IMG/VR virus record: IMGVR_UViG_3300022853_001252
Span: 1 to 38,484 of that record
Reading direction: 5' to 3' (one strand)
DNA from: a virus
DNA length: 38,484 bases
Shown here piece after piece: positions 7,667 through 15,560 of this stretch; the stretch's first letter is position 1; every line of letters begins with the position of its first letter. The notes under the pieces were generated by a model. The model made no database searches. It was not told the DNA's origin and saw nothing but the letters and a program-made list of their open reading frames with translations. The position numbers and the translations under genes are program-made.

Positions 7667-9349
7667 CTACCTTCCGGCGAACATCGTGATGTCCGCGCAG
7701 TTCTCCAGCATGTTGTGCTTAGCCGACGCCGGGCGGTAATCCCGGGACTCGAGTTCTTTCTTCTCTGCGCCCTTTGGTGGGGTGGACCATTTGTAGACGA
7801 TGTCCGTGTCGATGGAGAACTTCAATAGCCGCCCATCGTAGTCCCACGTGTTGTGATCGCACATGTAAACCTGGTGCAGCCTGGCTACTAGAAAGCGCTC
7901 TTCCGGCGGGCACATCGTAACCACAGAGTCATACAGGCACGTCATGCCGCGCGCTTGTAGACCAAGACGCCGGTAAGCCTCCCCCAGCATGCGGCAGGCC
8001 CTAGCGGCGGTAGCTCCAACTGACTCCTGCAAAGGGTAGTTACGGAGCTCGCGACCCATCGACGACTCTAGTGAGTTTCTCACCCTCCAGTTAACACCAG
8101 ACCCAGCGCTATGCGTGAGGCAGTGGCGTATGCGTCCCGACTTCGCACGATACATTCCGTGCGTCTTAGGTATGGCTGCCATCTCTTGCATGAACTCCGT
8201 AGCCCTAGGCTGCCGGGCCTCAATCATGTCGAGCCCCTTATCGCCAGTTCCTGGTTCAGGTTTGATGCCCGTGTCGGACTCGATCTTTCTTTCGATAGAC
8301 CCGGCCGACGCGCCGTAAGCGGCGCTGTTCGAAACAAGAACTCCGGAACACGTAAACCTGTGTCGCGGTCCAGCATCTAGGATATCATACGTTTGCGCTT
8401 TCCCGCAGATGAACGCGCGACACGCCGCGTCAAGGTCTCCGCGCCCGACAACCTGCGCCTTTTTGGAATTTCTGGAAACATCGGGCAAGATGCTGAGCGG
8501 GCCAGCGGACCTGACAAGCGTAAGCGATCTGGCGCAAGCCTCTTCTAGCCTGCACTTACCGATTTCTTCCGTCCAGACTTCGTGCAGCCTTGTTGCTCGA
8601 AGTCCTTGATACTTGATGATTTCTTTGACTCCTGTATTGACGACGCCCCCATGACTTACCCACTCGACGCCGTCCCATAACAGATCGTCAAGAGAGACCG
8701 ACTGCAAAGCTACGACGCCACGGTCGCGGGTCAGGACTTCAGAGTCCTCCGCGACGCAAAACCCAATAGCCTTGGCCCCGGTCCTCTGCACCTTCTCGTT
8801 CATCATCTCGCGACCTTTATCGAAAGTCGCTTCGGCAAGAGACCAGTGGGTGTCATACTTGGCTTTCTTCAGATTGCCAAGTGAGTCGCGAGCCAGCATG
8901 TCTTCAGTGACAGGTCCCAGCTTCTCCCCGTCTTTCCAGACGTTCATGATGAAGTCTGGGTCCCGCGCCTCGACGGGAACGGGAGACTTTTCAGAAAACC
9001 CCACGCGTACCGACGACGCGCCGTAAGGGTTGTCGCTGTTCAGGTAAGCCCAGTCCGGGTCAGGCTCATACAGGATGCGCATCAAATCCGCGTCACCAGA
9101 TATGATAGCGAGCGCGAAGCTCTCCGCAGCGCTGTAGTCGCTCTCCACAAAGACCATACCATCCGGTGCCGTAACAACGGACCGTATAGAAGGTAAATCC
9201 TCAGGATCTTTATCCACCCATTGTAGTAGGTCTTCTGGGAGGTCACCCTCCTCGTGTGCTTCTTTTATAACTGCTCCTATAGACTTTGATATTCTCTTGT
9301 TTACATATGCGGGCCAGTTCAGCGTGTTAGGCATCCATGACCGGGTTCT
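7667..9349 (-). CDS. Family A DNA polymerase, 3' exon, containing an in-frame mini-intein
   Basis: This is the C-terminal half of the polymerase whose N-terminal exon is 10039-12462. The reading frame is open upstream of the ATG at 9334: the codons before it read RTRSW, which with the following MPNTLNWP continues the family A element TG-R-x-R-S-x-x-PN. Motif A is SDYSAAE, with the metal-binding Asp. Motif B (O helix) reads RTGAKAIGF then SAAYGAS, interrupted by the 144-residue intein at 8327-8758. Motif C is CLYDSVV, with Tyr where most family members have His before the catalytic Asp. After intron and intein removal the polymerase would be about 1,224 residues. Translated on its own from 9334 this segment would make a useless fragment, so RNA splicing is required. 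Confidence 0.88.
   Translation of the reverse strand, partial: RTRSWMPNTLNWPAYVNKRISKSIGAVIKEAHEEGDLPEDLLQWVDKDPEDLPSIRSVVTAPDGMVFVESDYSAAESFALAIISGDADLMRILYEPDPDWAYLNSDNPYGASSVRVGFSEKSPVPVEARDPDFIMNVWKDGEKLGPVTEDMLARDSLGNLKKAKYDTHWSLAEATFDKGREMMNEKVQRTGAKAIGFCVAEDSEVLTRDRGVVALQSVSLDDLLWDGVEWVSHGGVVNTGVKEIIKYQGLRATRLHEVWTEEIGKCRLEEACARSLTLVRSAGPLSILPDVSRNSKKAQVVGRGDLDAACRAFICGKAQTYDILDAGPRHRFTCSGVLVSNSAAYGASAGSIERKIESDTGIKPEPGTGDKGLDMIEARQPRATEFMQEMAAIPKTHGMYRAKSGRIRHCLTHSAGSGVNWRVRNSLESSMGRELRNYPLQESVGATAARACRMLGEAYRRLGLQARGMTCLYDSVVTMCPPEERFLVARLHQVYMCDHNTWDYDGRLLKFSIDTDIVYKWSTPPKGAEKKELESRDYRPASAKHNMLENCADITMFAGR
8327..8758 (-). other. Mini-intein in DNA polymerase motif B (144 aa)
   Basis: The extein sequence RTGAKAIGF / SAAYGAS is the family A O-helix motif, with exactly this segment inserted. 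Residue 1 is Cys in block A (CVAEDSEVLT); block B contains TRLH, giving the TxxH motif; block F reads YDILDAGPRHRF; block G is GVLVSN, followed by Ser as the +1 nucleophile. There is no LAGLIDADG or HNH endonuclease, so it is a minimal, no longer self-mobile form. The penultimate residue is Ser, not the usual His, which is known in some active inteins but may slow Asn cyclisation. Removal is needed for polymerase activity, since the O helix binds the incoming nucleotide. Confidence 0.92.
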
Positions 9350-10038
9350 CGTTGTGTTCAGCCTAGCTCGTTAAGCTAAGCCCGCCACGTTTGGTGACAG
9401 CTGCAGTTTATTTATTATGTCTGCAGACCAGACTATATCATGACCCGACGCGTGCCGGGTCCCTACTATTTCGAACCACTTGGTTCTACTCCCTTTCGGG
9501 ATAGTCGTTGCACGTTCCGCCATGCGGCGGCTTCGCTCAGGATTGCCTTCGAAAAGGGTTCCCCTGAATTAAATAGGTTTGCTTTAATCATTACTGATTA
9601 AAGGGGCGAGTTTTAGACAAACTAATTCGCGGACCTCGGCAAAGGTGGCGCGATAACGGATTCGGATAAGTTTTAAGCCGTTCTCCTTGGCGTATTCATT
9701 CTTTCTTCGGTCGTGCTCTTTCAAGTTCTTAGTGTCGAAGTATGTGTCAGGTCCTTCTTGGTAATGCTGCTCCCCGTCTGCCTCTACCAAGGTTTGACAA
9801 CCTGCGATGTAGAAGTCGTAGCGTAGAGGTAGGCGCTCGGACGCGCCTAGCAGTCCTCTAAGTTTAGGTTATTCACCTTACCCCGCTCTGCGGGCGTGCA
9901 CACCCCGCAATAGCGCTTCTGCCGCATGACAGCGGCACTTACTTCTGTGAATGTGTTGCCGCACATCTCACAATCTTTCTCTAATACTTCCATTACAGCA
10001 CCCTAAGCGGATGCTTTTGTTTGTCTACGAAAATTTTC
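9350..10038 (-). mobile_element. Group I self-splicing intron in the DNA polymerase gene
   Basis: The polymerase frame breaks after STTETG and resumes as RTRSW. Between lie all four conserved group I core strings on the minus strand: P (AATTCAGGGGAA, near 9572-9560), Q (AATCCTGAGC, near 9543-9534), R (GTGCAACGACTATCC, near 9513-9499) and S (ATGATATAGTC, near 9441-9431). P7 forms from GACTA and TAGTC, and a P8-like stem CCCGAAAGGG lies between. Predicted borders are exon ...ACGGGT then intron, and intron ...CAACG then AGAACC, giving U before and G at the end of the intron as the class requires. The joined exons read TETG-RTRSW, matching the polymerase family spacing. I could not find a convincing P1, so the 5' border may be off by a few bases. 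SPO1-type phages also carry an intron in a related polymerase gene. Confidence 0.9.
9584..9993 (-). pseudogene. Decayed PD-(D/E)XK homing endonuclease inside the group I intron
   Basis: An ATG at 9993 opens a 48-residue frame with a zinc-binding N-terminus (CEMCGNTF ... RYCGVC) that stops at 9847. A second frame, open from 9868 to 9584, has no ATG and reads LPLRYDFYI ... VEADGEQHY ... HDRRKNEYAKENGLKLIRIRY, the catalytic core of a Vsr-like/DUF559-like nuclease (Asp of YDF, Glu of VEADG, then QH). Members of this family normally have both parts in one frame, with roughly 40 more residues between them. Here a frameshift and probably an internal deletion separate them, so it is most likely inactive. 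It ends just before the intron P element, the usual place for an intron-borne gene. Confidence 0.75.
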
Positions 10039-12462
10039 ACCCGTTTCCGTTGTTGATAGCTGACCGTGTATCCTGCCGTCACTGGCAAGCCACGAGTGCA
10101 GTCCGTGCTCCTCTGTTGTCGTATCTCCCGTCTCCGGGTCCTCGTGGCTCGACGCCTCCTTCAGGAAGGCCTTAGCGATGTTACCGACGGCGTTGAGGTC
10201 CAGCAGTTGATCCAGCGCCGACAACTGCTCCGATAGGATCGACAGCGTCTGCTTGTCTACCGCGGGGGTGTAGACCTTCTGACGTTCTGGGGGAAGCTCC
10301 AGCACCTTGTCCCACGCCATACTTGGCAGGCCCGCCGCTTTCTGGTTCGTCGACTTGATGGGTTCGAGACCTTCGACGGTAAACAACCACCTGCGCATCT
10401 GGTCCGGACTTCGGATGTTGAACTTCTGAGAGTCCACGAAATGCCGCAGCAAAGACAACCAACTGGACATACCTTTGGAGTCTCCCCCTGCGAACAGGAG
10501 CTCCTTTACTTTCTGAGCGATGGCATTCTCATCTTTTCTGGTGATGTCTCCCTTCATGTTCTGCAGCGCCTTGAAGCCCAACTCTCGAACAATGCGGTTC
10601 TGTAGCTTGTTGGCGGCCTCCTCGTGGATTCGCCTCTGTAGTTTGACCTCAAGCTTATCTCTTGCGAAGGCAAACAGAACCCTCAGGTCGTCCAGCATGG
10701 GGACGTCCACTGGTAGACCCAGCATCGTGAAGTCTGTGAAGACGTCAGTCACGAACGGGTTAAACAGGTTCACGTAGTAGTCCCATAGCGTTTGCGCCTC
10801 TAGTTGGCGCCTGATAAGCGGGTAGGCCCGAAGGGGGGCGATGACGTCCCGAGCCCCGTAAGGGTGCAGGATCGCGCTAGGGACGAAGCCGTAGCCGCCT
10901 TTTACGAGGTCTTTGTTCTTACGCTTCCACATCACGAGCGCTTGATCATACCGACCGAGGGTCGTGTATTTCATCCCGATGCCGCGCTCTAACCCTAACT
11001 CGCTCGATTCGTCACACGTCTGCTGGGCGAACTCGGTGTCCATCTCGCAGCGCTGATACACCGTGATGCCTAGCTTGTGATGCATCCACGGGGAGTCGGC
11101 AGCGTAGTGGTGCCCGATGTACTTGGCGTTGATACGAGAGAGCATGTCCGCGAGAGGAGCCCCTACAGCCTTGTAAGCTTTGGCCTCTACCTCGTGGCGA
11201 CTCTCGTTTCTCCCTCGAACCGCGCGCACTAGAGCGTCCGTGCGCGACATGGCACGCCGGACGTGCTCGGCGGGAGAACAGTCATCGGCGTTTTCCGAGT
11301 GCTTGTCTATCATACGACTGAAAAAGTCACCCGTCTCCAGAAGCTGAGGTGCCGGCGTTTCTCTAGTCCAACTATGCTCGTCTCGTCTCACCCACCCCTC
11401 CTCGCCCTCCGGAGGGTCGCCGTCGGCCCAATTCTCGATTATCGCTTTCGAGATTGAAGGTTCGACATTTTTAGGAAAGGGAGGTGACAGGTCCGGCGGT
11501 AGATCCGGCGGCGCGTCCGGGTGGTCGAAGCTCCACTCGTTCTTCTCGTTACGGAACTCAATTACGACCGCGTCCCTTTCAGACCAGGCGAACTGTATTG
11601 TTCGCAGCTGCCCGTCGATGTGCGTGCGGCCGTGCCACTCGCAGTCAACGGCGAGCAGAGGGCAGCCATCGTCCGACCTTATACCGGGCCACTCGTCGGC
11701 ACCCTGGGACTCGGGGCAACCGTTGGCAAGGTCCTCGATGCGCGCGATCCAGTCCTCGAGGTCTTGCTCGTTACGCAGGACCTCGTAGTTGACCTGGTCG
11801 TTTGGTATGACTCCGGTCCTCAGGATGTCTACGCGCCGAGCAATCTCCTTAAAGTCCACCCGGAACGTCTCGTAGAAGTCTGGCTTAGTGACCAGCGTGA
11901 ACGGCGCGTGCATCAAATAGACGTGCGCTTGATGGTCTTCGGACCAGAACCAGCAACCGTGACCGTCTTTGAATCCGATCTTTTGATCCGACACCATGTC
12001 GTAAGCCGGCTTGCCCATGCAGACGATAATCTTCGGCTTAACGCGTCGGATTTCGTCCTCTAGGACGGGGAGGCCCCACTTCAGTATCTTGGTGGCTGGC
12101 TTTGCTCTCCTGGCCTTAGGGAGGAGCCACTTGCACACGGCAGTGAAGTAGCACGTGTCCATGTCAATCCCGGCGCGTAAGGCTACGTCCCGGATAAGCC
12201 CGGTGGACCCTTTCAAGTATTCCGCCGGCTGGTTAATGCGAAACCCGAATTTGGTCTCGGCTTGATTAGTCGCTTCGTCGTCCTCCACGGAGGCCGTCAC
12301 GAACATGACGTCGTATTGCTCCTGCCCCAATACGGGGGACCGACCGGCGACGTAAAACACGTCATCGATGTGGCGGCTTACCTTCAGTGTCTTCGGGGGC
12401 GCACCGTCGTCATACGGGGGTTCGACTTCGTCCTGCGCGAACCCCCTTCGTCTGTCGCTCAT
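10039..12462 (-). CDS. Family A DNA polymerase, 5' exon: UDG-like domain + 3'-5' exonuclease + start of polymerase
   Basis: 808 codons before the predicted 5' splice site; without splicing the frame runs 11 codons into the intron to a stop at 10003. Domain order: a uracil-DNA-glycosylase-like fold at about 35-205 (family 4/5 features such as VKPKIIVCMGKPAYD); a DnaQ/RNase D-type proofreading exonuclease from about 265 to 550, with Exo I LLAVDCEWHG (Asp and Glu), Exo II-like IGHHYAADSPWM and Exo III-like YGARDVIAPLRAY; then the thumb and the palm entry ending in GRIHGQLSTTETG. The same fusion is known for the SPO1 DNA polymerase. Whether the UDG-like part cuts uracil is unclear. The start overlaps the upstream gene's stop (ATGA). 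Together with 7667-9349 it is the main replicative polymerase. Confidence 0.9.
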
Positions 12463-13103
12463 GATTCAGTCTTACTCGAATTATCCCGCATGACGTTTTC
12501 CGACTTGGGGAGTTCCTCGTTTCTAGCCCGCACATACGCGCTCATAAAATTACGAGGGGGCGGGCACCCCGCGCGCAAGTATTCAAGCTCCTCCTCCTCA
12601 AATGATGAGAAGTCGAACTTCGCCACGTCGTTCTCCGCCTCTGAGTTGTTAAGCCGTTGCAGCTCGTCCTCCACCACTGAGTTGTTAAGCCGTCGCAGCT
12701 CGTCCGCGGCAGCCAACAAGCAGTGAGCGCCCTTTCGAAGGTCGCCCTCTAGGTCAGACTTGACGCGGAAGGCATATTTCATACCGTCGCATCGCCTGGC
12801 ATCAACGAAGGCGTTGCCGCTCGACTCCATTTTCTTCTGAGCGTCCCAAGGAACTCCTAAGCCGCTCCCGTAATGCTGGGGCGTTTCCGAGGAGGGCGCG
12901 CACTCCCCGTATTCTTCCGGGGCGACCTTTTGGACATTCTCATCAGCTAATTTCGACGAGGGCGGATGCGAGCAAGAATCGAAAATGGCTTTAATTTCGC
13001 GGCTCTTGGCCTGCTCTAACCGCTTTTGTACAGCGCGGCGGTGGTCGATGAATGCCTGGAAGATGACGTCTTCTGACGCTGACTTAATTTGTTCTTTGTT
13101 CAT
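12459..13103 (-). CDS. Unknown protein with internal 12-residue repeat (214 aa)
   Basis: A charged, largely helical product that I do not recognise. Near residues 135-160 a 12-residue unit occurs twice in tandem (DELRRLNNSVVE, DELQRLNNSEAE), encoded by a 36-bp DNA repeat. The gene starts 4 bases after the helicase stop upstream and its TGA overlaps the polymerase ATG, so it is translationally coupled to the polymerase. The leader is AAAAAAAATAATATA with no SD. It may be an accessory replication protein, by position only. Confidence 0.75.
   Translation of the reverse strand: MNKEQIKSASEDVIFQAFIDHRRAVQKRLEQAKSREIKAIFDSCSHPPSSKLADENVQKVAPEEYGECAPSSETPQHYGSGLGVPWDAQKKMESSGNAFVDARRCDGMKYAFRVKSDLEGDLRKGAHCLLAAADELRRLNNSVVEDELQRLNNSEAENDVAKFDFSSFEEEELEYLRAGCPPPRNFMSAYVRARNEELPKSENVMRDNSSKTES
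12642..12705. repeat. 36-bp tandem repeat inside the 214-aa gene
   Basis: TGAGTTGTTAAGCCGT at 12642 recurs at 12678, and the match (one change) continues through GCAGCTCGTCC. The unit is a multiple of three and adds 12 residues per copy, so copy number may vary between related phages. Confidence 0.85.
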
Positions 13104-13107
13104 TATA

Positions 13108-14748
13108 TTATTTTTTTTGTTGGCGCACTTTCCGATAGAAATCGACAGCGTGCGGATCTGTTTTCACTTCAAAGTTAGAGCTCGTAAGGACAAGTCCCCG
13201 AGCCGTTCGCAGCCTAGACATGCCGACGTAAGCCTGACCAGCTGCAAAAACAGAATCTAGGTGCACGATCGCCCTGTCCAGCGACATACCTTGAGACTTG
13301 TGGAGGGTGATAGAACTCGCTGGTATTAATGGGAACTGCTTCAGCACCGGGTAGCGGTGCGTCAGGGATTGCTTGCCGTCGATAACCACAGACATCATTT
13401 CGTCCCGGTCTTCCTTGTCGTTTCGAGTGTATACGAACCTTGGGAGGTAGATCAGGCGCGTCCCGCTTGGTTTATCTTTGTCCGGCACCTCAACATAGAC
13501 GCAGTATTTGTCGTCGTCCTCTCGCATCGCCGCTGGCGGACCTTCCTGCGGCGAGCTGTCTGGTGGCGGCCCGTAGCCCTTGATGACGCCTCGGGTTCCG
13601 TTGAAATACAATCCCTTGCTATGGTTGACAGTGAAGAGCACTGGGGTCCCGATTCGAAGGTCTAAACTGTCCCATAGGTGGGAACGACTACCGACCAGCT
13701 TGCTTCTAGCCTTTGAGACCGTATCGTCCGCCCACCTCATCTGCTGCTCTAAGACAACGAAATTCGGAGGGAAGGACTTGGTCGGTGCCGGGAACCTCCC
13801 CAGGGCCTGCGCGTTAAGATCCTTGCACTGCGCGTTGTGGGAAACCAGGAAAGAGTAGTCCGGGACCTCCTCCATCGTTAGTGTCCGCACAAAGCTCTGA
13901 ACGTAGGCAGGATCGACCGGATCGCCCATGCGCACCTTGTTGAGAAACTCCGCAAACTCCCTGTCGGCTTGTCGGAATATCTTCGTGAGCTCTATGGTTT
14001 GCACGTTGGCGTCAGACCACACCGGAGCGAGGAAGGCCCAGTCTGGGGCGTGGCGCGGTTCGCCCTTTTCCACGGGAGGCGCCTGACAAAAGTCGCCCAC
14101 ATGGATTAGCTGCACGCCGCCGTAAGGAAGGTCCTTTTCTCGAACTCGACGAAGCATGAAGTCGATGTAGCCGAGTAGGCCAACGCCGGCAGCCTGAGAT
14201 ACTTCGTCTAGGATCAGAACCTCCAGACTACGGAGACGCTTAAAGAGCGGCGTTCTGATTCTCGGCTTAGTCGCCAGATTGTCCGCCCAGCTATCGTAGG
14301 AAGTCTCGTAGACTTTGAGTATTCTCTCCGGTGTCAGATCTTGCGGGTGCGGCTCCATCGGAGAAAACCGAATCGTCGAGGGGAAGATTCCGAGGTATGA
14401 GTGCACTGTCCGACCTCCCATGTGACTACCGGCGATGCCGGTGGTGGCGCAGACCCCAAACATCAGACCTCGGTGGTCAAGCTCAGGTATGATGACGTTG
14501 TTGATAAGTGCCGTCTTACCGGTCCCGGCTCCTCCGGTAATAAACACGTTTTCGTGATTCTGGAATATTCGAATCATCGCGTCTCGGTGCTCATCGGTTA
14601 TCTCAAAGTCCTCGGTCTGGGATCCGTAGGCCTTGAGCCTGTTCTCTAACTCCGGTGTCGATACGTTGACGCGGGTCTTTTCTCTTGCTGCGCCTGATGA
14701 ACCAGCATCACGCTGGCTATCAAGGAATTTTTTTACTTCTGGGCTCAT
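13108..14748 (-). CDS. PIF1/Dda-like superfamily 1 DNA helicase
   Basis: A 546-residue SF1B 5'-3' helicase. Walker A is TGGAGTGKT at about 71-79; motif Ia is ATTGIAGSHMGGRTVHS; Walker B is LILDEVSQA; motif III includes IHVGDFCQAPPV; motif IV has IFRQ; motif V/VI are HKSQGMSLDRAIVHL and AYVGMSRLR. The last two are characteristic of PIF1 and RecD-like enzymes, including T4 Dda. It probably removes bound proteins and starts or restarts replication forks. It lies one base from the Gp88-family gene upstream and four from the gene downstream, so it belongs to the replication run. Confidence 0.92.
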   Translation of the reverse strand: MSPEVKKFLDSQRDAGSSGAAREKTRVNVSTPELENRLKAYGSQTEDFEITDEHRDAMIRIFQNHENVFITGGAGTGKTALINNVIIPELDHRGLMFGVCATTGIAGSHMGGRTVHSYLGIFPSTIRFSPMEPHPQDLTPERILKVYETSYDSWADNLATKPRIRTPLFKRLRSLEVLILDEVSQAAGVGLLGYIDFMLRRVREKDLPYGGVQLIHVGDFCQAPPVEKGEPRHAPDWAFLAPVWSDANVQTIELTKIFRQADREFAEFLNKVRMGDPVDPAYVQSFVRTLTMEEVPDYSFLVSHNAQCKDLNAQALGRFPAPTKSFPPNFVVLEQQMRWADDTVSKARSKLVGSRSHLWDSLDLRIGTPVLFTVNHSKGLYFNGTRGVIKGYGPPPDSSPQEGPPAAMREDDDKYCVYVEVPDKDKPSGTRLIYLPRFVYTRNDKEDRDEMMSVVIDGKQSLTHRYPVLKQFPLIPASSITLHKSQGMSLDRAIVHLDSVFAAGQAYVGMSRLRTARGLVLTSSNFEVKTDPHAVDFYRKVRQQKK

Positions 14749-14749
14749 G

Positions 14750-15547
14750 TTATTTTGTAATGACTGTGTGTTTCGATCCTACTTTTCCATAGGTGTGCTT
14801 GACTCCTTCTTCTCGCATCCTCTTCATGGCGGAGCTCCCCTCGGACCCCTTAGGCTGCATTCCGTGAATCAAAAGAGCGAAAGATCGACCGTTACCGCGA
14901 GCGAGAGAGTCGTCGTGATCAATCTCCAGTCCGAGAGCGTCGGCCTCATCCGGGTGGTAGACGACTTTAGCGCTTCTGAGGTTGTTCCCCTCGATCATGG
15001 CGTCCCACTTTCCTCCGAGGGATGCCGTTAGAATGAGGTTCTCAGGAACAACGTCCCGGTTCTTGACCCACACGGGAAGGTTCTTGGTATAGGCGTAGAA
15101 CAGACGCGTCGGATTCATCTCGGCTGCTCTTACCCAGGCTAGGAAATAAGCTTGGCTGTAGAAGTCCCCGTCCGCGTGAATGCGGATGTTCTTGAACTTT
15201 TCCTTCGGTAGGGATTTGCTAATAAGCGCGGCCATGCCCACGGTGGTTTTGGCCTTCTTTAGTCGGGCCAGGTTAAGGTCGACCGATCTTCGAACGCCGG
15301 GGAACGCGGCCTCTAGGGAAGCTGCGAAGCATCTGAACTTGGCCTTAGGACCGTCGACGAGTTTATTTGCGTCGCGGTCGAAGTGCGCCAGGCAGTCGCA
15401 AGCCCCGGGGCACGTGTAGCCGGCGGGGAGGGAGAAGGCCGCCGTGTTGCTCTTGATGAGCTTAGCGTTCTTCAGGTTAAAATAGAGGTTCTCAGGATCA
15501 GTAGGTTTGATTTCTGGGAGGTTTAGTTTGTTGAATGGATTTGACAT
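14750..15547 (-). CDS. Gp88-family phage protein with N-terminal Cys cluster
   Basis: A 265-residue protein with the hallmarks of the phage Gp88 family named after mycobacteriophage L5: FSLPAGYTCPGACDC (cysteines at about 46, 50 and 52), FRCFAAS further on, and IRIHADGDFYSQAYFLAWV in the centre. The biochemical function of this family is not known to me; the cysteines suggest a metal or iron-sulphur site. It is placed between primase and the PIF1-like helicase in one minus-strand run, consistent with its frequent place among phage replication genes. The start at 15547 has an A-rich leader without SD. Confidence 0.8.
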   Translation of the reverse strand: MSNPFNKLNLPEIKPTDPENLYFNLKNAKLIKSNTAAFSLPAGYTCPGACDCLAHFDRDANKLVDGPKAKFRCFAASLEAAFPGVRRSVDLNLARLKKAKTTVGMAALISKSLPKEKFKNIRIHADGDFYSQAYFLAWVRAAEMNPTRLFYAYTKNLPVWVKNRDVVPENLILTASLGGKWDAMIEGNNLRSAKVVYHPDEADALGLEIDHDDSLARGNGRSFALLIHGMQPKGSEGSSAMKRMREEGVKHTYGKVGSKHTVITK

Positions 15548-15560
15548 GGTATTTTTGTTT

